The notes below the pieces were generated by a model. It had not been told where the DNA came from. It ran no database searches and worked only from the letters and a program-made list of their open reading frames with translations. From positions 1-64,000 of the forward strand of contig DATJYO010000039.1 in NCBI GenBank assembly GCA_035499555.1: 64,000 nt of DNA. Reading direction: 5' to 3'. Both the position numbers and the translations under genes were made by a program. Source of the stretch: Bog-159 sp035499555 (GTDB lineage Bacteria; Acidobacteriota; Terriglobia; Bryobacterales; Bryobacteraceae). This document shows, one piece after another, positions 1 to 7,698 of the stretch (position 1 is its first letter; every line of letters begins with the position of its first letter).

Positions 1-783
1 CTTAAACCTCTGCCCCGGATGCTGCCCCAGCATATGCTCGATAAACCGGTCGATCTCCACCGCGCTCTCCCGGAACATGTCGTAGTGCATCGGCACCAGC
101 CACTCCGCCCCAATCTCCGCCGCCAGCCGCGCCGCCTCCGGGATCTTGAAGTTCCGCGCCCCCCCGATCGGCAGTAGCGCCACATTCACGTTGTACGGCA
201 GCAGCCGCGACGCCAGCCCCTGGTACGGCACCCCGTCCCCCGCGTGGTAAATCGTGTAGCTCCCGAACCGCACCAGGTACCCCAGGTACGGATACCCGCC
301 CTGCGCCGTCCAGTCGAGCTGCGGATGCGCCGATGGCGCCGCGTACACCCGGTCGTCCAGAAACTCCACCCGCAGGTCCGCGTTCGTCGTCACCATCCGC
401 TGGTACGCGATCCCCATCTCGTACGCCCGCGCTGCCGCCGTGATCGGCATCACCACCTTCGCCCGCCGCGACGCCGCTACCATCGCCGGCACCGTGTCCG
501 GGTCCATGTGCCCCGCGTGCGCGTGCGTGCACAGGATCAGCCCCGCGTGCGTCACCTCCTCGCCTCCGAACGGCGGCGCCACCAGCCGGTCCGCCCGCTT
601 CCGCGAAAGCATCGGGTCTACGTATACGATCGCCTGCCGGTACTTCAGCACGAACCCGCTGTGGCCCAGCCACCACAACCGTGGCCGTGCGCAACGCGCC
701 CCCGCGATCTCGTCCAGCAGTTCTCGGCCCCCGTTCGCCGGCTGAATCACACGAGTATTGTAGCCCGTCACTCGCTTCACCAT
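1..783 (-). CDS. MBL-fold metal-dependent hydrolase (UlaG-like), C-terminus cut by window edge
   Basis: The minus-strand frame starting at ATG 783 is open to the window edge (261 codons), so the C-terminus is missing. It reads as a metallo-beta-lactamase-fold hydrolase of the UlaG-like group: an early WWLGHSGF motif, a metal-binding stretch THAHAGHMDPD, a central IYHAGDG motif and a late LVPMHYDMF motif that carries the last metal histidine. The canonical HxHxDH signature reads HAHAGH, so the Asp ligand is replaced by Gly; the surrounding histidines and the following Asp remain. There is no signal peptide, so it is presumably cytosolic. The substrate is unknown. It is transcribed divergently from the next gene. 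A longer open frame covering the same DNA on this strand is a compositional shadow without recognisable motifs. Confidence 0.85.
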   Translation of the reverse strand, partial: MVKRVTGYNTRVIQPANGGRELLDEIAGARCARPRLWWLGHSGFVLKYRQAIVYVDPMLSRKRADRLVAPPFGGEEVTHAGLILCTHAHAGHMDPDTVPAMVAASRRAKVVMPITAAARAYEMGIAYQRMVTTNADLRVEFLDDRVYAAPSAHPQLDWTAQGGYPYLGYLVRFGSYTIYHAGDGVPYQGLASRLLPYNVNVALLPIGGARNFKIPEAARLAAEIGAEWLVPMHYDMFRESAVEIDRFIEHMLGQHPGQRFK

Positions 784-898
784 ACATAGAATTAAGTTTG
801 CCCCAGGCGATCAATCACTTGGAGCTCTCGTAGAGCCTTCCGCCCCGCCCCCCGCTGATACCGTGGCTCCGGAACCAATCCCAGCCGAGGACCAATCG

Positions 899-1549
899 AT
901 GTCATCCGACCGCAAAATCGCGGCCAATCGCCGCAACGCCCAGCGCTCCACCGGCCCCCGCTCCCCCGCGGGCAAATCAGCCGTGGCTTTGAATCGTTTA
1001 TCGCATGGACTGTACGCCGCCACCCTCATCCTGCCCGGCGAAGATCCCGAACAATATCAACAACTTCACGACCAATACCAGGCCTATTACCAGCCCCGCG
1101 ATATCGTCCAGCAGGAGCTCGTCGATCAGCTTGCCGCCGCCAAATGGCGCATGTTCCGCACCGCCCTCCTGGAAGCCGAATTCATGGAAGATCACGAGAA
1201 CCAGGACCTCGACCGCCGCTTGGCCAACCTCAACCGCATCACCCAGTGCCAGGCCCGCCTCTACCGCCAGTGGGACAAGCTGCGCAAGGACCTCGACGCC
1301 ATCCGCGCCGCCCGCGCCGCGCCCGCCGCCGAAAACCAGGAGAAGGAGAAAAAGATGCAGCCGGAAAACGACGATAGCCAGTGGGCGACCCCCGAAGAAT
1401 GGGCCCGCCAGCAGGTCGCTAAACCCAAGAACTACAAGCCGCCCAAGCGTTTCGAGCTGACCTGGCGGCCGGACCCCGACGGCCCGGAAAAGGTTATCGC
1501 CCGTATCTACAAAGGCAAAAATGTGGACCGGTTCCCGGACGAAGACTAG
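899..1549 (+). CDS. conserved hypothetical protein with NRRNAQRSTGPRSPAGK N-terminal motif
   Basis: A 216-residue, charged, alpha-helical protein without signal peptide or membrane segment. The N-terminus carries the motif NRRNAQRSTGPRSPAGK followed by an N-x-x-SHGLYA segment, a signature I recognise from a widespread family of uncharacterised proteins in acidobacteria and other soil bacteria. Residues about 50-125 look like a long helical region rich in Gln, Arg and Glu; the C-terminus is basic, with a KPKNYKPPKRFELTW stretch. ATG 899 is chosen because AGGA lies seven bases upstream; an in-frame GTG at 863 would add 12 residues but has no such support. The motif resembles short basic nucleic-acid-binding segments, but no function can be assigned. 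Confidence 0.75.
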   Translation: MSSDRKIAANRRNAQRSTGPRSPAGKSAVALNRLSHGLYAATLILPGEDPEQYQQLHDQYQAYYQPRDIVQQELVDQLAAAKWRMFRTALLEAEFMEDHENQDLDRRLANLNRITQCQARLYRQWDKLRKDLDAIRAARAAPAAENQEKEKKMQPENDDSQWATPEEWARQQVAKPKNYKPPKRFELTWRPDPDGPEKVIARIYKGKNVDRFPDED

Positions 1550-1584
1550 CCTCGAACCGCAATCTCCCTATTCCCTACCGACTT

Positions 1585-1593
1585 TGCTACAAT
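1585..1593 (+). promoter_or_regulatory. extended -10 promoter of the cysteine-synthesis operon
   Basis: TGCTACAAT is an extended -10 (TGn followed by TACAAT, 1588-1593) about 40 bases before the cysteine synthase start. No convincing -35 is visible at 16-18 bases upstream, which is usual for extended -10 promoters. Confidence 0.5.
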
Positions 1594-1634
1594 ACCTGAA
1601 TCCACCCCGGTTACCCGCTAATCCAAGGTGATAG

Positions 1635-2585
1635 ATGACGCATCCCGCGGCCCTTCCCGATCTCCGCACCCAGGCCCAGCCGCTGCTCTCCACCATCGGC
1701 CATACCCCCCTCCTGCGCCTCGATAAAATCGCCCGCGACGTCCCCGGCGTCCGGATCTTCGCCAAAGCCGAATATTTCAATCCCGGCGGCTCCGTCAAGG
1801 ACCGCGCCGCCCTCAACATGATCCTCGATGGCGAGCGCTCCGGCCGCCTCCACCCCGGCCGCACCATCCTCGACGCCACCAGCGGCAACACCGGCATCGC
1901 CTACGCCATGATCGGCGCCTCCCGCGGCTACCGCGTCAAGCTCTGCCTGCCCGCCAACGCCTCCGTCGAGCGTAAGCGCATCCTCAAAGCCTACGGCGCC
2001 GAAATGGTCTTCAGCGATCCCGGCGAAGGCTCCGACGGCGCTATCCGCAAATGCCGCCGCATCTACGAGTCCGATCCCGATCTCTATTTCTACCCCGATC
2101 AGTACAATAACCCGGCCAACTGGAAAGCCCACTTCGAAACCACCGGCCCCGAAATCATCGCCCAGACCAACGGCCTGCTCACCCACTTCGTCGCCGCCAT
2201 GGGCACCTCCGGCACCTTCACCGGCGTCAGCCGCCGCCTCCATCGCGATCTGCCCCACGTCAAGTGCTATTCCGGCCAGCCTTCCAGCGGCTTCCACGGC
2301 CTCGAAGGCCTGAAGCACATGCCCACCGCCATCGTCCCCGGCATCTACGATCCCACGCTCGCCGATGGCAACATCTGGCTCGAGACCGAAGAGGCTTACG
2401 CCATGGTCCGCCGCTTGGCGCGCGAAGAAGGCCTGCTCGTGGGAATCTCCTCCGGCTGCAACGTGGTCGCCGCCCTCCGGATCGCCCGCGGCCTCTGCGC
2501 CCAGGGCCGCGCCGGCATCGTCGTCACCGTGCTCTGCGACTCCGCCGAAAAATATCTGAGCGACCAGTTTTGGGAAGAAGAATGA
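1635..2585 (+). CDS. cysM: PLP-dependent cysteine synthase (CysM/CysK family)
   Basis: A 316-residue fold-type II PLP enzyme. It has the N-terminal substrate loop (GHTPLLRL), the PLP lysine in NPGGSVKDR (Lys55), the TSGNTG loop at about 82-87 that binds the substrate carboxylate, and a glycine-rich AAMGTSGTFTG segment that should hold the PLP phosphate. Length matches bacterial cysteine synthases. Its stop overlaps the start of the JAMM peptidase gene (ATGA), and a sulfur-carrier/E1 fusion follows. This context matches the Mycobacterium tuberculosis cysM-cysO-mec route, where a thiocarboxylated carrier protein, rather than free sulfide, donates sulfur. By analogy the acceptor may be O-phosphoserine, but that cannot be read from the sequence alone. 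Cystathionine beta-synthase or ordinary sulfide-dependent CysK activity remains possible. Confidence 0.92.
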   Translation: MTHPAALPDLRTQAQPLLSTIGHTPLLRLDKIARDVPGVRIFAKAEYFNPGGSVKDRAALNMILDGERSGRLHPGRTILDATSGNTGIAYAMIGASRGYRVKLCLPANASVERKRILKAYGAEMVFSDPGEGSDGAIRKCRRIYESDPDLYFYPDQYNNPANWKAHFETTGPEIIAQTNGLLTHFVAAMGTSGTFTGVSRRLHRDLPHVKCYSGQPSSGFHGLEGLKHMPTAIVPGIYDPTLADGNIWLETEEAYAMVRRLAREEGLLVGISSGCNVVAALRIARGLCAQGRAGIVVTVLCDSAEKYLSDQFWEEE

Positions 2586-2998
2586 TCCGCATCGCCCCCG
2601 ACGCCTGGCAGCAGATGGTTGCCCACGCCCAGTCTGTCTATCCCAACGAATGCTGCGGCGCCATGCTGGGCGCCGTCGTCGACGGCCACAAGATGGTCCA
2701 GGTCTCCCTGGCTCTCGAAAACGCCTACGCAGGCCGCCAGGCCGCCCGCTATGAGCTGCGTCCCGAAGATCTGCTCCGCGCCGACCGGGAAGCCCGCAGC
2801 CGTAATCTCGACCTCATCGGCATCTATCACTCCCATCCCGATTGCGACGCCTATTTCTCCGAGACCGATCTGAAGAACTCCTGTCCTTGGTATTCTTTTG
2901 TAGTGCTGTCTATTCGGCGGGGGGAGTTCGATCACGCCCATAGTTGGCTCCCTGATGCCGATCAAACCAAAGCCGAACCAGAGGAATTGATCTACTGA
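2582..2998 (+). CDS. mec: JAMM/MPN+ metallopeptidase (Mec-like, sulfur-carrier processing)
   Basis: A 138-residue stand-alone JAMM domain. All metal and catalytic positions are present: Glu23 (NECCG), His83 and His85 in YHSHP, then Ser93 and Asp96 in the spacing HxH-x7-S-x2-D. The start ATG overlaps the upstream stop by ATGA, and the next gene begins one base after its stop, so all three genes are probably co-translated. In M. tuberculosis the homologous Mec hydrolyses the CysO-cysteine adduct to release cysteine and regenerate the carrier. Here the carrier is fused to a longer protein with an internal diglycine, so this peptidase could also cut after that diglycine to mature the carrier. That second role is inference. 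The enzyme has no signal peptide and should be cytosolic. Confidence 0.9.
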   Translation: MIRIAPDAWQQMVAHAQSVYPNECCGAMLGAVVDGHKMVQVSLALENAYAGRQAARYELRPEDLLRADREARSRNLDLIGIYHSHPDCDAYFSETDLKNSCPWYSFVVLSIRRGEFDHAHSWLPDADQTKAEPEELIY

Positions 2999-2999
2999 A

Positions 3000-4436
3000 A
3001 TGCCGAAAGTTTTAATCCCCACGCCCCTGCGCCAATACGCAGGCAAGCAGGATTCCGTCGAGCTCGGCGGCGCCACCGTCGCCGAAGTTCTCTCCGCGCT
3101 CACCAGCGCCCACCCCGATCTCCGTCGCCAGCTCTATAACGACGAGGGCAGGCTCCGCAGCTTCGTCAACGTCTACCTGAACGATGAAGACATCCGCTAC
3201 CTGCAAAAGGACGCCACCCCCGTCAAGGAAGGCGACACCGTCTCCATCGTTCCCTCCATCGCCGGCGGATCCGTGGCCGCGCCCCCCGGGCCGGCCGCCG
3301 CCGCTCTCTCCAAAGACGAAATCCTGCGCTACAGCCGCCACCTCATCATGCCCGAAGTCGGCATGGAAGGCCAGCTCAAGCTCAAAGCCGCCAAGGTCCT
3401 GCTGGTTGGCACCGGCGGCTTGGGCGCTCCCCTGGGTCTCTATCTCGCCGCCGCCGGTGTCGGCCGCATCGGCCTGGTCGATTTCGACGTGGTGGATTTC
3501 ACCAACCTCCAGCGCCAGGTCATCCATGGCACCAGTGACGTCGGCCGCAAGAAACTCGATTCCGCCGCCGATCGCATGCGCGAGATCAATCCCTACGTCC
3601 GCATCGACAAGCACGAAGTGGCTCTCTCCAGTGAGAACGCCCTGGATATCCTCCGTGACTATGACTTAGTCGTGGATGGTACCGATAACTTCCCCACCCG
3701 CTACTTGGTAAATGATGCTTGCGTGTTACTCGGTAAGCCGAATGTCTATGGCTCGATCTTCCGCTTCGAAGGTCAGGCCACTGTCTTCGCTTATCAGGGC
3801 GGACCTTGTTATCGCTGCCTGTACCCCGAGCCGCCGCCGCCCGGTCTGGTTCCGAGTTGCGCCGAGGGCGGTGTCTTGGGTATTCTGCCCGGCACCATCG
3901 GCCTCATTCAGGCTACCGAAACCGTCAAGCTGATCCTCGGCGTCGGCCAGCCCCTGGTGGGCCGCCTACTCCTCTACGATGCCCTGGCCATGCGCTTCCG
4001 CGAGTTGAAGCTGCGCAAGAACCCCGAATGCCCGGTCTGCGGGGATCACCCCACGGTGACCAGGCTGATCGATTACCAGCAGTTCTGCGGCGTACCCAGG
4101 TCGCAGCCGGAGACATCCATGGAAGCTGAAATAGAACCCCTTGAAGTAAAAGCTAAGATCGATCGCGGCGATGACTTCCTGCTGATCGACGTCCGCGAGC
4201 CGCACGAATACGAGATCTGTAGGATCCCTTACGCCAGGCTCATCCCGCTGGGTCAGTTGACGCAGCGCCTGAGTGAGTTGGATCCGGGTACCGAGATCGT
4301 GGTGCACTGCAAGAGTGGCATGCGCAGCGCCAAGGCTACCGACTTACTAACTCGCAGCGGCTTTAAGGCCCGCAACATGAAAGGCGGTATCCTGGCCTGG
4401 AGCGACAGAGTAGATCCCGCCGTTCCTAAGTACTGA
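3000..4436 (+). CDS. fusion: ThiS/MoaD/CysO-like sulfur carrier + ThiF/MoeB E1-like activase + rhodanese
   Basis: A 478-residue three-domain protein. Residues 1-90 are a ubiquitin-fold sulfur carrier ending in IAGG (Gly89-Gly90), followed by a Pro/Ala linker (91-103). Residues about 104-365 are an E1-like adenylyltransferase: GTGGLGAP nucleotide loop at 137-144, DFDVVDFTNLQRQ, DGTDNFPTRY, a candidate catalytic Cys287 in PSCAEGG, and zinc cysteines C270-x2-C273 and C344-x2-C347. Residues about 376-475 are a rhodanese domain with active-site Cys437 in HCKSGMRS. The E1 plus rhodanese part matches MoeZ/MOCS3, which adenylates and thiolates carrier C-termini. Here the carrier itself is the N-terminus, so its diglycine is not free in the primary product. 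With the upstream JAMM and cysteine synthase it should form a complete sulfur-relay unit. It ends one base from the convergent ABC ATPase gene. Confidence 0.92.
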   Translation: MPKVLIPTPLRQYAGKQDSVELGGATVAEVLSALTSAHPDLRRQLYNDEGRLRSFVNVYLNDEDIRYLQKDATPVKEGDTVSIVPSIAGGSVAAPPGPAAAALSKDEILRYSRHLIMPEVGMEGQLKLKAAKVLLVGTGGLGAPLGLYLAAAGVGRIGLVDFDVVDFTNLQRQVIHGTSDVGRKKLDSAADRMREINPYVRIDKHEVALSSENALDILRDYDLVVDGTDNFPTRYLVNDACVLLGKPNVYGSIFRFEGQATVFAYQGGPCYRCLYPEPPPPGLVPSCAEGGVLGILPGTIGLIQATETVKLILGVGQPLVGRLLLYDALAMRFRELKLRKNPECPVCGDHPTVTRLIDYQQFCGVPRSQPETSMEAEIEPLEVKAKIDRGDDFLLIDVREPHEYEICRIPYARLIPLGQLTQRLSELDPGTEIVVHCKSGMRSAKATDLLTRSGFKARNMKGGILAWSDRVDPAVPKY

Positions 4437-4437
4437 C

Positions 4438-5112
4438 TTAGTTGCCGGCCGGCTTTACTACCCAGCCGTCTTGCAGGTTGATGATGCGGTGTCCGTACGC
4501 CGCGTTGGCCTCCGAGTGCGTCACCTGGATGATCGTCGTGCCTTCGTCGTTCAGGCGCTTGAACAGCTCCATGATCTCCTTGCCCTGGCTGGAGTGCAGG
4601 TTGCCGGTCGGCTCGTCCGCCAGGATCAGCTTCGGGCTGGCGATCACCGCCCGCGCCACCGCCACCAGTTGCTGCTGCCCGCCCGAGAGTTGGTTCGGAT
4701 AGAGGTCCCGCTTCCCCACGATGTGGAAACGGTCCAGCGTGTCGCACACCAGGCTCGCCCGCTCCGCCGACTTGACGTTCCGGTATGACAGCGGAATGTC
4801 CAGGTTCTCGTACACCGTCAGGTTGTCGATCAGGTGGTAGCTCTGGAACACGAAGCCGATGTACTTCTTGTTCAGCTCCACCCGGTCCTTGGGCTTCATC
4901 TTGTGTACGGCGTGGTCCAGGAAGCAGAACTCGCCGGTCCAGGCCCCGTCCAGCATCCCCAGGATGCTGAGCAGCGTGGATTTGCCGGCCCCCGAGGGAC
5001 CCATGATGGTCACAAACTCGCCTTCCTTGATCTCCACTTCGATACGCCGCAGGACGTACGTTCTCCCGTAGCCCGCTTCGTAGAATTTGTCCATGTTCGC
5101 GGTTCTGATCAT
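4438..5112 (-). CDS. ABC transporter ATP-binding protein (LolD/MacB/FtsE type)
   Basis: A 224-residue nucleotide-binding subunit with Walker A GPSGAGKST, Q-loop in VFQSYHLIDNL, signature LSGGQQQLVAVARA, Walker B LILADEPTGNL and switch His in QVTHSE. The layout is that of the LolD/MacB/FtsE branch, whose members power mechanotransmission or lipoprotein/peptide export rather than import. No permease gene is adjacent, so its partner must be encoded elsewhere; the orphan permease at 20.4-22.9 kb is a MacB-type protein but there is no direct link. Upstream lie a TAAAAT element eight bases before the ATG and a strong hairpin. The stop is one base from the convergent carrier/E1 fusion gene, leaving no space for a terminator between them. 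Confidence 0.92.
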   Translation of the reverse strand: MIRTANMDKFYEAGYGRTYVLRRIEVEIKEGEFVTIMGPSGAGKSTLLSILGMLDGAWTGEFCFLDHAVHKMKPKDRVELNKKYIGFVFQSYHLIDNLTVYENLDIPLSYRNVKSAERASLVCDTLDRFHIVGKRDLYPNQLSGGQQQLVAVARAVIASPKLILADEPTGNLHSSQGKEIMELFKRLNDEGTTIIQVTHSEANAAYGHRIINLQDGWVVKPAGN

Positions 5113-5132
5113 GAGCTTCTATTTTACTTGAC

Positions 5133-5158
5133 GGGCGGGGCGCGGATGCGTCCCGCCC
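5133..5158. repeat. GC-rich 11-bp inverted repeat in a divergent intergenic region
   Basis: Arms 5133-5143 and 5148-5158 pair over 11 bases with a single G-T position and a four-base loop (GGAT). It sits between two divergent start codons (5112 minus, 5201 plus), so it is not a normal terminator for either gene; it would lie in the ABC ATPase leader or form a cruciform. No T-run follows on either strand. Confidence 0.6.
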
Positions 5159-5187
5159 CGGCTGGCCCTCAACGTTCCGCAGTACGC

Positions 5188-5193
5188 TATACT
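5188..5193 (+). promoter_or_regulatory. -10 hexamer of the DmpA-like gene, 7 nt before its ATG
   Basis: TATACT ends seven bases before ATG 5201. With a usual 6-8 base distance from -10 to the transcription start, the mRNA would begin at or beside the start codon. The GGAG directly abutting the ATG is too close to work as a Shine-Dalgarno site. Confidence 0.45.
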
Positions 5194-5200
5194 CCCGGAG

Positions 5201-6328
5201 ATGAAACCGCGCATCCGCCTCACCCTGGCCTTCTTCGCCCTTACCGCCGTCGCCGCCGCGCGCGGCCGCGATCTGGGGATTCCGTTCCAAGGTTCGCCCG
5301 GCCCCCTGAACGCCATTACCGATGTTGCCGGCGTCGCGGTGGGCCATCGCACCCTCATCTCCGGCGAGGGCCGGCAGGCCGTGCGTACCGGCGTGACGGT
5401 CGTCTTTCCGCGCGGCCGGCAGTCTCCGGACCCGGTCTTCGGCGCCTGGTTCTCCCTCAACGGCAACGGCGAGATGACCGGCACCACCTGGGTCGAGGAG
5501 TCCGGACTGCTCACCACCCCGGTCCTCATCACCAACACCCATAGCGTCGGGGTAGTCCGCGACGCGTACATCAAGTGGCAGGTGGCCCACTCCGGCAAGT
5601 CCGATTCCGACGAGTGGTCCCTGCCCGTCGTGGCCGAGACCTGGGATGGCTTTCTCAACGACATTAACGGATTCCACGTCGGCGAGCGCGACGTGGTGGC
5701 GGCCGTCCAATCGGCCCAGGGCGGCCCGGTGGCCGAAGGTAACGTCGGCGGTGGAACGGGTATGGTCTGCTATGGATTCAAGGGCGGCATCGGCACCAGT
5801 TCGCGCAAGGTGGGACCCTACACTGTGGGCGTCCTGGTCCAGTGCAATTGCGGTCGGCGCGCGCTGCTCCATATCGCCGGCGTGCCCGTGGGCCGGGAAA
5901 TCACCGGGAACGTGCCTTACGCCGCCAACTACCGCCGCCCGGGAGAAGACGTCGGATCCATCATCATCGTGGTGGCCACCGATGCGCCGCTCCTGCCCCA
6001 CCAGATCAAACGCCTGGCGCGGCGCGCCTCGCTGGGGCTCGCGCGCACCGGCTCCATCTCCGGCAACGAGTCCGGCGATATCTTCATCGCCTTCTCGACC
6101 GCCAACCCGGACGCCGGTAAATCGTCCGGCGTGGCCGCCGTGACCATGCTGGCCAACGACGATATGGACCCTTTGTTCGAGGCCACCGCGCAGGCCACCG
6201 AGGAAGCTATCGTGAATGCCATGGTGGGTGCCGAAACCATGACCGGATTCGAGGGTCACACGGTCATCGCTCTGCCGCACGACCGGCTCCAGGAGTTGTT
6301 GCGGAAGTACAACCGCGTGGCGCCGTGA
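5201..6328 (+). CDS. P1 family (DmpA/BapA-like) L-aminopeptidase/D-esterase, exported
   Basis: A 375-residue N-terminal-nucleophile hydrolase precursor. Residues 1-20 form a signal peptide (hydrophobic TLAFFALTAVAAA), suggesting export. Family motifs are clear: NAITDVAGVAVGH, NVGGGTGMVCYGFKGGIGTSSR and SGNESGDIFIAFSTAN. The expected autocatalytic cleavage site is Gly252-Ser253 in DVGSIII, aligning with Gly249-Ser250 of DmpA, where the freed Ser becomes the nucleophile of the smaller subunit. Such enzymes remove N-terminal L-amino acids from peptides and hydrolyse D-amino acid esters, and BapA-type members cleave beta-peptides. Specificity cannot be told here. It is a single gene in divergent orientation to the ABC ATPase and convergent with the DinB-FAH operon. 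Confidence 0.92.
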   Translation: MKPRIRLTLAFFALTAVAAARGRDLGIPFQGSPGPLNAITDVAGVAVGHRTLISGEGRQAVRTGVTVVFPRGRQSPDPVFGAWFSLNGNGEMTGTTWVEESGLLTTPVLITNTHSVGVVRDAYIKWQVAHSGKSDSDEWSLPVVAETWDGFLNDINGFHVGERDVVAAVQSAQGGPVAEGNVGGGTGMVCYGFKGGIGTSSRKVGPYTVGVLVQCNCGRRALLHIAGVPVGREITGNVPYAANYRRPGEDVGSIIIVVATDAPLLPHQIKRLARRASLGLARTGSISGNESGDIFIAFSTANPDAGKSSGVAAVTMLANDDMDPLFEATAQATEEAIVNAMVGAETMTGFEGHTVIALPHDRLQELLRKYNRVAP

Positions 6329-6332
6329 CGCG

Positions 6333-6860
6333 CTAAACCGCGCCGGCGTTCTCGAATCCGCACTCCTTCCAGCGCGTGCCCCACTCCCACATGCCGAACG
6401 TCACCTGCTTCGGCAGCGGATGGCCCACTTGGCGGGCAAGCGCGCTGATCTGGCCGCGATGATGCGCGTCGTGCGACAGCAGATAGGCGCACATCCCCAC
6501 CACGTCGGGACGGAAGCCTTTGACTTTGCCCTCCGGCGTATCCAGCGCTTGCTTAAGCAGACGCGTGCAGGCTTCCGCGCTTTCCGCCAGCGCCCGCATG
6601 GCCTGCTTGCGCGTGACGGTCGCCCGGTCGATCTTGTCCGGCAGCGGCTGTCCCTTCGCCGCGGCCACCAGCCACATGTGCCGCACGTTGTGCATGTGCG
6701 CCGCGATGGACGCGATCGTGCGCCCTTTGCCGCCCGGCGGTTCGGCGTTCCAGGCGGCGTCATCGATGTTCTCGAGCAGGTATTGGTTGATGCGCTCGTT
6801 CACCGCGTAAGACTCGAGCAGAGCCCGCTTCAGGTCAAGCGGCGCCGACGGTTTGGGCAT
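6333..6860 (-). CDS. DinB family protein (putative metal-dependent hydrolase/thiol transferase fold)
   Basis: A 175-residue four-helix-bundle protein. The metal triad typical of the DinB superfamily is visible as a His in IAAHMHNVRHMW (about residues 53-62) and two in LSHDAHHRGQI (about 128-138). The start overlaps the end of the FAH-family gene by 26 bases, so it is translated from the same mRNA as the last gene of the minus-strand operon. DinB-fold proteins include bacillithiol/mycothiol transferases and many uncharacterised damage-induced proteins; no specific substrate can be given. It ends four bases from the convergent DmpA-like gene. Confidence 0.85.
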   Translation of the reverse strand: MPKPSAPLDLKRALLESYAVNERINQYLLENIDDAAWNAEPPGGKGRTIASIAAHMHNVRHMWLVAAAKGQPLPDKIDRATVTRKQAMRALAESAEACTRLLKQALDTPEGKVKGFRPDVVGMCAYLLSHDAHHRGQISALARQVGHPLPKQVTFGMWEWGTRWKECGFENAGAV

Positions 6861-7686
6861 GGTTGGTCAACTCTCCGATCTCCGGTATGCGGATGCTCAC
6901 CCGGTCCCCCGGCGCCAGGGCGGCATCCTCCGGCACGATGATCCCGGTGCCGGTCAGCAGCACGGTGCCCGCCGGCGTGTGATTCGCCCGCCGCAGATAC
7001 TCGATCAGCGTTTCGAACTTGCGGTGCAGCTTGGCCGTGGAGACGCTGCCGGAGAAGATCTCGCGGCCTTCCCGCGTGATGGTGCAGGTCATCTCCAGTC
7101 GGTACGGATCGGGAAGCTCGTCGGCGGTGACGATCGCCGGGCCCAGCGCGCAGCACGCCGCGTAGATCTTGGATTGCGGCAGGTACAGCGCGTTCTCGCG
7201 CTCGATGTCCCAGGCCGAGACGTCGTTGGCCAGCGTGTAGCCTACGATGTCGCCTTTCCCGCCCAGCACCAGCGCCAGCTCCGGCTCGGGAGCCGTGAAG
7301 CGGGAGTCCACGCGTATGCCGATCGGCTGTCCGGGCCCCACGCACACCCGCGCCGTGCCTTTGAAGAACACCTCCGGACGCGCCTGGCTGTACACATACG
7401 CGTACATTCCCTCGCGCGTACCGTGTTCGGAATCGCGGAACGCGGCGCTGCGTTCGTAAGTGCAGCCGCAGGCCCACACCTCCGGCGGCACGATCGGCAA
7501 AACCGGCGGCCGCGCTTCGCTGTGATGGCTGGCCAGCCGCGCCGCAATCTGGTGGAGGGGGAGGCCCTGCGCTTCCGACCGGCGAATCAGGTCGGCCATG
7601 CTGTAGCCGGGAACTTCCCGCGCCAACGCCCCTTCGAATATGGCGGCCAGGTAGCCGCCTTCGCATTTGATTTGTCCTAGATGCAT
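6835..7686 (-). CDS. fumarylacetoacetate hydrolase family protein (AraD1-like)
   Basis: A 283-residue member of the FAH superfamily. The metal-binding signature is present as the acidic pair in APEPELALVLG and the following NDVSAWDIE segment, with a C-terminal TGTGIIVPEDAALAPGD motif. Length and the placement of the motif in the second half fit the AraD1-type 2-keto-3-deoxy-sugar-acid dehydratases rather than the longer fumarylacetoacetases. It sits 12 bases downstream of an aldehyde dehydrogenase of the alpha-ketoglutarate semialdehyde group. That pairing is typical of non-phosphorylative pentose or hexarate oxidation, where the dehydratase yields 2,5-dioxopentanoate and the dehydrogenase oxidises it to 2-oxoglutarate. 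The pathway assignment is inference; other FAH enzymes (decarboxylases, isomerases) share the fold. Confidence 0.85.
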   Translation of the reverse strand: MHLGQIKCEGGYLAAIFEGALAREVPGYSMADLIRRSEAQGLPLHQIAARLASHHSEARPPVLPIVPPEVWACGCTYERSAAFRDSEHGTREGMYAYVYSQARPEVFFKGTARVCVGPGQPIGIRVDSRFTAPEPELALVLGGKGDIVGYTLANDVSAWDIERENALYLPQSKIYAACCALGPAIVTADELPDPYRLEMTCTITREGREIFSGSVSTAKLHRKFETLIEYLRRANHTPAGTVLLTGTGIIVPEDAALAPGDRVSIRIPEIGELTNHAQTVGAA

Positions 7687-7698
7687 CGGTTAGCGGAC

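Noticed and set aside
4253..6280. 675-codon minus-strand open frame
   Set aside because: It is antisense to the rhodanese end and the DmpA-like gene, overlaps the ABC ATPase in another frame and contains only low-complexity Gly/Arg/His-rich sequence; a GC-driven shadow.
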